Below are positions 26,701 through 31,351 of a stretch of 31,351 nt of DNA, one piece after another (the stretch's first letter is position 1; each line of letters begins with the position of its first letter). The notes beneath the pieces were generated by a model. The model saw only the letters and a list, made by a program, of their open reading frames with translations. It was not told where the DNA came from and searched no databases. Origin of the DNA: Pavlovales sp. CCMP2436 (lineage: Eukaryota > Haptophyta > Pavlovophyceae > Pavlovales); NCBI GenBank assembly GCA_026770615.1, contig MU631321.1, positions 231,572 through 262,922 of the forward strand, in the 5' to 3' direction. The position numbers and the translations under genes are program-made.

Positions 26701-29700
26701 GCAGGATCGAGTCGGCCGGCAGCTCGGGCGGAGCGCCCGCGGCCGCCGCGGCCACGCACGCGCGCAGCAGGGCGCAGGCGAGCGCGCGTGCGCGCACGTT
26801 GGGCGCGTGCAGCACCACCGACTCGCCGATGTCCCCGCCGTGCTTGTAGACCAGCGCGTAGGCCGGGAAGGCGGCTGCGCCCTCGCCGCCACCGCCACGC
26901 CCCACACGCGCACCCTTACCCGCACCGCCCTTTGAAATGTAAGTGGTGGTGTTCTTCTTGTTGTGATTCAAGCTGATGGTTGATTGATTCATTGATTGAA
27001 TTTTAGTTGATTGCTCATGACTGCGATTGCTATCATAAGATCAATAGAGTCGTGATCATTTATTATTACTCGTGATTTATGATTCACGAAGAACTTAGAA
27101 CTGATTGCTCATTGCTTACCGCCGCGCCTCCGCGCATGCAGCAGATCACGCAACAGATATCATGAAGCCACCGCCCCTAGCGCCTACAGCACTGGCGGTT
27201 GTGTATGACAGGGCACCATACCATAACCTAACACAGCACCATACCATAACCTAACACAGCACCATAACATAACCTAACACAGCACCATAACATAACACAG
27301 CACCATAACATAGCATAACACCATAACACAACATAACCTAACATGACACTTACCGCCGCCTGGCACTGGCGGGTGTGTATGGCATGGCAATAGAACAGAG
27401 CATTAAAAAAAAGAAGAAGAAAAAAAGAAGCACTAACCGCCGCCTGCCTGTGGTGCCCCTCGGCGAAGGCGTGCACCACCGAGCAGAGCGCGTCGAGAGG
27501 GATGGCGCACACCTTTAAGTTAGTATTGTTAAAGTGATTATTATTGTCAATTGTGCGTCGAGAGGGATGGCGCACACCTGTTAGTTATCATTGTTAAATG
27601 ATTATTATTGTCAATTGTGCGTCGAGAGGGATGGCGCACACCTGATAGTTATCATTGTTCAAGATATTATTGTTGTCAATTGTGCGTCGAGAGGGATGGC
27701 GCACACCTGATAGTAAGTATTGTTAAAGTGATTATTATGATGATGGTGATCATGATGATGGTGATGGTGATGATGATGATGATGATTGATGTTGTTAACT
27801 TTAGCACTAAACCACGAGAAGTATTCATTTGTATTTTAATAGTATTCACCAGTATTGTTATTGTTACTGTCAATATTTAATGGTGATTATAATCATTTAT
27901 CAGGGAAGGCACACACCTGTTATTATTGTTATTATTCTTACTATTGTTATTCATTCGTATTCGTAATATATAATAATTGCTATTACGAGTATTGTTCTTA
28001 TGCTGAAATCATGAAGAAAAAGGAGAGAGGGTACCGTCCGCCTTCGGGCTGCAAGTCAGGAACATCAAAAAAACTAACAATAAAAAAAGTTGCTCACACC
28101 GGCTCGCCCAGCCGCCACAGGTGAAGGTAGCCGGACTGCGGGTCGAGCTCGAGCACCAGTGCCTCCGCGCCCTCGCCCGACCCGCCCAGCGCCGCCAGCC
28201 CGCCGAGGGCCCCGAGCGGCTGCGCAACGACGGCGTGCGTCACGGCGGTCACCACGCTGCTCAGCAAACCGCCGCCGCCGCCGCCGCCCACGCCCACGCC
28301 AGCGCTACCGAACCCGCCACCAGCGCCCCCGCCGTGCGCCGAGCCGAGGACGACCGGCACGAACGCCTGGCCCCGCGCCATTTGCGCCGCCCGCCCGGCA
28401 AGAGCCGCGCCGCGCGCGGGCGCGGCAAGCACCTGCCGCGCCGCGGCGAGGAGGGCGCGCTCGCCTTCGAGCGTGGCCTCGATCAGCGCCACGTGCTCGC
28501 GCCTCGCTGCCGCCGAGGGCGCGCCGCCGCCGCTCACGCATACGTGGCCGCCGTTGCGCACGCCCGCGCCACCGCCGCCCTCCTCCGCGCTGCTCCCGCC
28601 GCCCGCGAGCGCGCCGCCCACCAGCCCGTTGAGCGCCATCCACGCATCTCGCCGGGGTGCGCGCGGCGGGCAGCACGCGTGCGCCCCCACCGCCACCGCC
28701 GCGCCGCCGCCGCCGCCACCGTGCGCACCCTGCGCACCGCCCTCCGCGGTCGAGGCAGGCGAGACGAGCACGAGCTCGGTGGACTCGGCGCACGCCGCGG
28801 CCGCGCTCTCCCCAATGGACTGCGCGCCGCCTCGGCCCGCGTCGTGCCTCGCGAGCAGGCGCTGTTGCTCGGCGGAGGCGGCGTGGAGTGCCCCGAGGCG
28901 CTCGCGCAGGGGCGCCCTGTGCTCGACTGCCGCCAGCTCGAGCGCGAGCACCTGCGCGTCGGCGCGCGCGCGCAGCAGCGCCTGCGCGGCAGCGGAGGCG
29001 GCCGCGGCAGCCTGGTGCGCTGCAGCCGCCACAGCTGCCGAATCGGAGTCGGAGGCGACTGACTCGACCGAGGTGCGCGAAGTGCGCAGCGGCTCTGGCG
29101 CGGTGGGCGTGCGCCCGAGCAGTCGCTGCCCGTCCACCGCGGCTGCCTCGAAGGCTGAAACCCAGCGCTGCTTCTCCGCCTGCGCGCGCACGCGAGCGCG
29201 ACGGGGCGCGCGCGGGGCGTGAGTTGCGAGCTGGCGAGATCTCCGCGCAGCACAGTTTGGCCGCTTGGGACGGGGGAGGGCGGGAGAGTCGCGCGGCGCG
29301 CACCATCCCGCTCGCGGCAAAGCGGTGCAGCAGCTCGTCTGACTCCGACTCATCCACGTCCCTGCCCGCGCGCAGCTCGAGGATGAACGATTCGAGCGCC
29401 GGTTGTGTGAGGCGCAGATCGTCGAGCCAGTAAACGTGCCGCGGCACACGCGAGGTGTCCGCGTCGTGGACGTACAGCCGGCCGCTCATGAGCACGAGCC
29501 ACGCGCGCGACCAGAGCAGCCCGCCCTCCATGCGCAGCGCACCTGCAAGGAAGACGAGCTCGGTCGCCTCGGGCTCGCCTGCGCACGCCGAACGCAGGAT
29601 CGCGACCGACGCGGTGCAATGCGCGGCCGAGTCGACGCGCATCACAAACGGCTCGCGCCGCGAGCCGAAGAGCGCGCACAGCTGCGCGGACGGCGCCTTC

Positions 29701-29864
29701 CCGCGCGTGGCGGGCGGCCCGTGCGACTCGACGAACGAGACCACGTCCGCCATCGGCAGCTCGGCCGAGATCTGGCCGCGGTGCCAGAGGCGGAGCGCGC
29801 CGCACTGCGAGTCGACCTGGAGCACGAGCGGGCTGCCGTCATCCGCGAACGCCGGGAGGAACAT
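23727..29864 (-). CDS. Large multi-PH-domain protein with an internally duplicated module
   Basis: Inferred exons (minus) are 29864-29304, 29179-28100, 27512-27438, 26929-26384, 26165-26112, 25983-25543, 25221-25174 and 24887-23727. All seven introns are GT-AG and phase 0, giving 1321 aa. Module A1 (residues 1-95: SPLVLQVDSQCGALRLWHRG) is followed by PH1 (about 101-201: GGLLWSRAWLVLMSGRLYVH, then EKQRWVSAFEAA across the junction). Module A2 (about 520-635: ALVLELDPQSGYLHLWRLGE) is followed by PH2 (about 643-785: LLEGYVWHAW, QRWAVLTASGRLLLF, VHRFASHSQ, DLDRWLGAL, assembled from three exons). The rest is Ala/Gly-rich, with a (GGGS)n stretch. The start is fixed by a stop 24 nt upstream. PH domains bind phosphoinositides or proteins at membranes; the overall function is unknown. 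PH identity is firm, linker exons are inferred. Confidence 0.75.
26078..26104. repeat. (AC)n microsatellite in a PH-gene intron
   Basis: About 13 AC dinucleotides, preceded by a 14-nt T run at 26050-26063. It lies in the intron between the 26165-26112 and 25983-25543 exons. Confidence 0.9.
27213..27345. repeat. Minisatellite (unit about 23 bp) in a PH-gene intron
   Basis: Repeats of CACCATAACATAACCTAACA(CAG) occur with shortening variants, about six copies. Confidence 0.85.
27490..27738 (-). repeat. Four tandem copies (64-65 bp) of a splice acceptor and exon start
   Basis: The 25-bp block containing AG|GTGTGCGCCATCCC lies at 27490-27514 (the real exon start), 27555-27579, 27619-27643 and 27684-27708, with the intervening intron sequence duplicated as well. 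On the coding strand the three extra copies lie upstream of the true acceptor. A (GAT)n-like tract follows at 27736-27790. Confidence 0.9.
28034..28073 (+). repeat. Dispersed repeat, short copy in a PH-gene intron
   Basis: Shares CCGCCTTCGGGCTGCAAGTC and the A-rich end with 20685-20726 and 30648-30690. Only the right-hand 40 bp of the family is present. Confidence 0.75.
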
Positions 29865-30056
29865 GGCCCAAGCCCCTACTTCCCTCTATCGGAGCTCGAT
29901 CCTCCCGGGAGGGACTCTTTGGGGGTTCCTCAGCCCACCTTCTCCGTCAAGAGCACGGCCGCCATGCTGCTACATTTTGAAACACATTTTAAATTCAGTG
30001 CTTCTCAAATTTGAGCTTAGGAGATAGCAGCCGCCCACGTGTAAATGGGCTGGTTC

Positions 30057-30099
30057 GGCGAGCTGCGCACACAGCGCACGCCATTCTAATTTTATTACG
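30057..30099. repeat. Direct repeat shared with 30845-30887
   Basis: GGCGAGCTGCGCA followed by AGCGCACGYCATTYTAATTT occurs at both places, about 790 bp apart, with a few differences. Confidence 0.7.
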
Positions 30100-30127
30100 A
30101 TTACAGGTGTTTCGATTTTTTAAGTCA

Positions 30128-30296
30128 AGAACGCCTGCTGGCTGAGAGCTCATTCCGAGGTTCTAGGCCCCGTAGGAGGCCCCTTCCGCCATGCTGCGCT
30201 ATTTTGATTTTCCCACAGCTCGAGAGCCGAGAGGGTAGACCAAGCTGGCGGAAGACTCGTACGCCTGCTGCTGAGAACTCATGAGGGGTTCTAGGC
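30128..30296. repeat. Imperfect 40-bp direct repeat
   Basis: ACGCCTGCTG(G)CTGAGA..CTCAT...GGTTCTAGGC occurs at about 30130-30167 and again at 30261-30296. Confidence 0.75.
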
Positions 30297-30576
30297 TGTC
30301 TCAGGTAGAGTGGTTGAGGATTTCCCCGTCTGCGAAGAGTGATTGCTTGATTGACGACCGCTCTTCACTCTTGACAATCACTCAGAGCGTCCACTTTTAG
30401 AACCGCCAACCTCGGACGCGAACGCGCACCCTCGGCGGTAGATGCACCCTACGGCAAAGCGCGCCCCTGGTTTGAAACGGCAAAGCGTCCCCCCTGGCCT
30501 GGTCTGACCGAGAGGCGGTTGAAATTTTAAAACGTAGGTTTGAAAATATGTGTTCTCTTGACTTCACTTCCGTGGC

Positions 30577-30679
30577 GGAGAGACGACGCGGGGAGTAAGA
30601 TAGCACATGAGACGACCAATGCGCTGACCCTCCCATGTCATGCCCGCACGCCTTCGGACTGCAAGTCGGGGGACGTTCA
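30577..30679 (+). repeat. Dispersed repeat, copy 2
   Basis: Matches 20621-20723 with about ten differences over 103 bp by eye. The same orientation and the same chance Met frame on the minus strand (MGGSAHWSSHVLSYSP) confirm that this frame belongs to the repeat. Confidence 0.85.
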
Positions 30680-31206
30680 AAGAACTATTATCCTGGTGAA
30701 CCCATGCAAACAAAGTTTTTTCTGGTACCCAGCTCGCACCACCTTAGATTAGGAGAGAGTTTGTTTAAGATAAGTGGAGGATTATTGAGTCACCCCGCCG
30801 CCTGGGACTAGACCAGGTGTTGGAGATTACCGCCCCCGGCGGTTAGGCGAGCTGCGCATTAGCGCACGTCATTTTAATTTAATACCTTTAATTCGCGGCT
30901 GCGCGCGCGCCGCGGTACAAACAATTCTTTGATTTAAGTCGGTTTGGCCCCGCACCTCCCTTCCCGGCGTCTGGTTGAGCGCCGGGGAGGCGATTGAGAC
31001 TTCGGACTGAAATGTCGTTGTCTCTAGACGAGCTGTCACGCCCAATTTACAGTCAGACCGTCTGAATTTAACTGCAGCCAGACCGACTGATTTTAACTGC
31101 TTTCAAGGCAGCACCGACGCAACGACGCGGCAGGAGAGGTGGAGGCCCGATAGCGTAAAGCCCAGAGCTGCACACATGCATGCCTGCTCGCTTTTTAAAC
31201 CCGCAG

Positions 31207-31267
31207 GGTGGGGCCAAGGCGTACTTCACGCATGTGAGCTTCCGCGTGGTGGCGCACACGCACCATG
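31207..31267 (+). other. Possible exon of an unrecognised gene at the right edge
   Basis: After CCCGCAG at 31200-31206 the sequence reads GAKAYFTHVSFRVVAHTHH with high GC third positions, and then meets a poly-C run. It looks coding, but is too short to identify. It would belong to a plus-strand gene beyond the window. Confidence 0.3.
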
Positions 31268-31351
31268 CCCCCCCCCCCCCCCCCCCCCCCGACAGCCCGA
31301 GCCTCGGTGCGCACGCGCGCACGAAAGTCCCCCCCCCCCCCCCCCCCCCCC
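31268..31351. repeat. Two 23-nt poly-C runs at the end of the window
   Basis: C runs at 31268-31290 and 31329-31351, each 23 nt as given. The window ends inside the second run, which suggests that assembly stopped at a homopolymer, so run lengths are unreliable. Confidence 0.85.

Larger units (their letters stand above)
29865..31198. other. Repeat-rich region upstream of the PH gene
   Basis: No supported gene. It presumably contains the PH-gene promoter near 29865-30000. The rest is a patchwork of repeat fragments (listed separately), plus a short imperfect tandem duplication at about 31050-31100 (CAGACCG...TTTTAACTGC). Confidence 0.4.

Noticed and set aside
1..31351. tRNA, rRNA or other structured RNA genes
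   Set aside because: I scanned for tRNA B-box-like words and cloverleaf ends. Only the isolated B-box-like word near 12886 was seen and it lacks a tRNA context. A tRNAscan/Infernal run would decide.

Overview
This window is nuclear DNA of a GC-rich unicellular eukaryote, most likely an alga. A haptophyte-like genome is my best guess, but it is only an inference. The grounds are short GT-AG introns (77 to about 590 nt), very GC-rich third positions, abundant microsatellites and homopolymers, F-box/ankyrin proteins with NGCPW-type repeats, and a Ty1/copia element. I saw no rRNA, tRNA, CRISPR array or operon-like arrangement.

Layout. (1) 1-2829: a head-to-head pair, the 5' part of a CLASP microtubule-regulator gene (minus strand, running off the left edge) and an eIF3 subunit K gene (plus). 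(2) 3157-5060: an inverted-repeat-bounded segment with a truncated Tc1/IS630-type transposase and GC-rich ORF debris. (3) 5348-12388: a nearly complete but dead Ty1/copia LTR retrotransposon with both LTRs and a 5-bp target duplication. Its 5' LTR is split by a 167-bp TA-flanked MITE, and a second, inverted MITE copy lies at 12587. (4) 12389-15079: repeat-rich DNA with a possible SINE-like insertion and two unrecognised coding-like stretches. (5) 15080-18752: a head-to-head pair, cytosolic thioredoxin (minus) and a five-exon gene (plus) joining a CaMKK-type protein kinase to a complete inositol polyphosphate (IP3-kinase-like) kinase. This fusion is the most interesting object here. (6) 19385-22252: a head-to-head pair, an F-box-like/ankyrin-repeat protein (minus) and a Sel1-repeat/MYND-finger gene (plus) that carries two in-frame UAG codons. 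(7) 22497-23241: a TTAA-flanked, nested fold-back element. (8) 23727-29864: an eight-exon gene (minus) for a large protein with two copies of a PH-like plus PH module; one of its introns contains four tandem copies of a splice acceptor. (9) 29865-31351: repeat fragments, a possible exon of an unrecognised gene, and two 23-nt poly-C runs, the second at the very end of the window.

Functional themes. Translation (eIF3k), cytoskeleton (CLASP), redox (thioredoxin), calcium/inositol signalling (kinase fusion), lipid binding (PH protein) and protein-interaction scaffolds (ankyrin, Sel1/MYND) sit side by side with no pathway relation, as usual in eukaryotes. The repeated pattern is that compact divergent gene pairs are separated by transposon-rich stretches. 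Exon boundaries were inferred from GT-AG sites, reading-frame continuity and family conservation, without transcript data.
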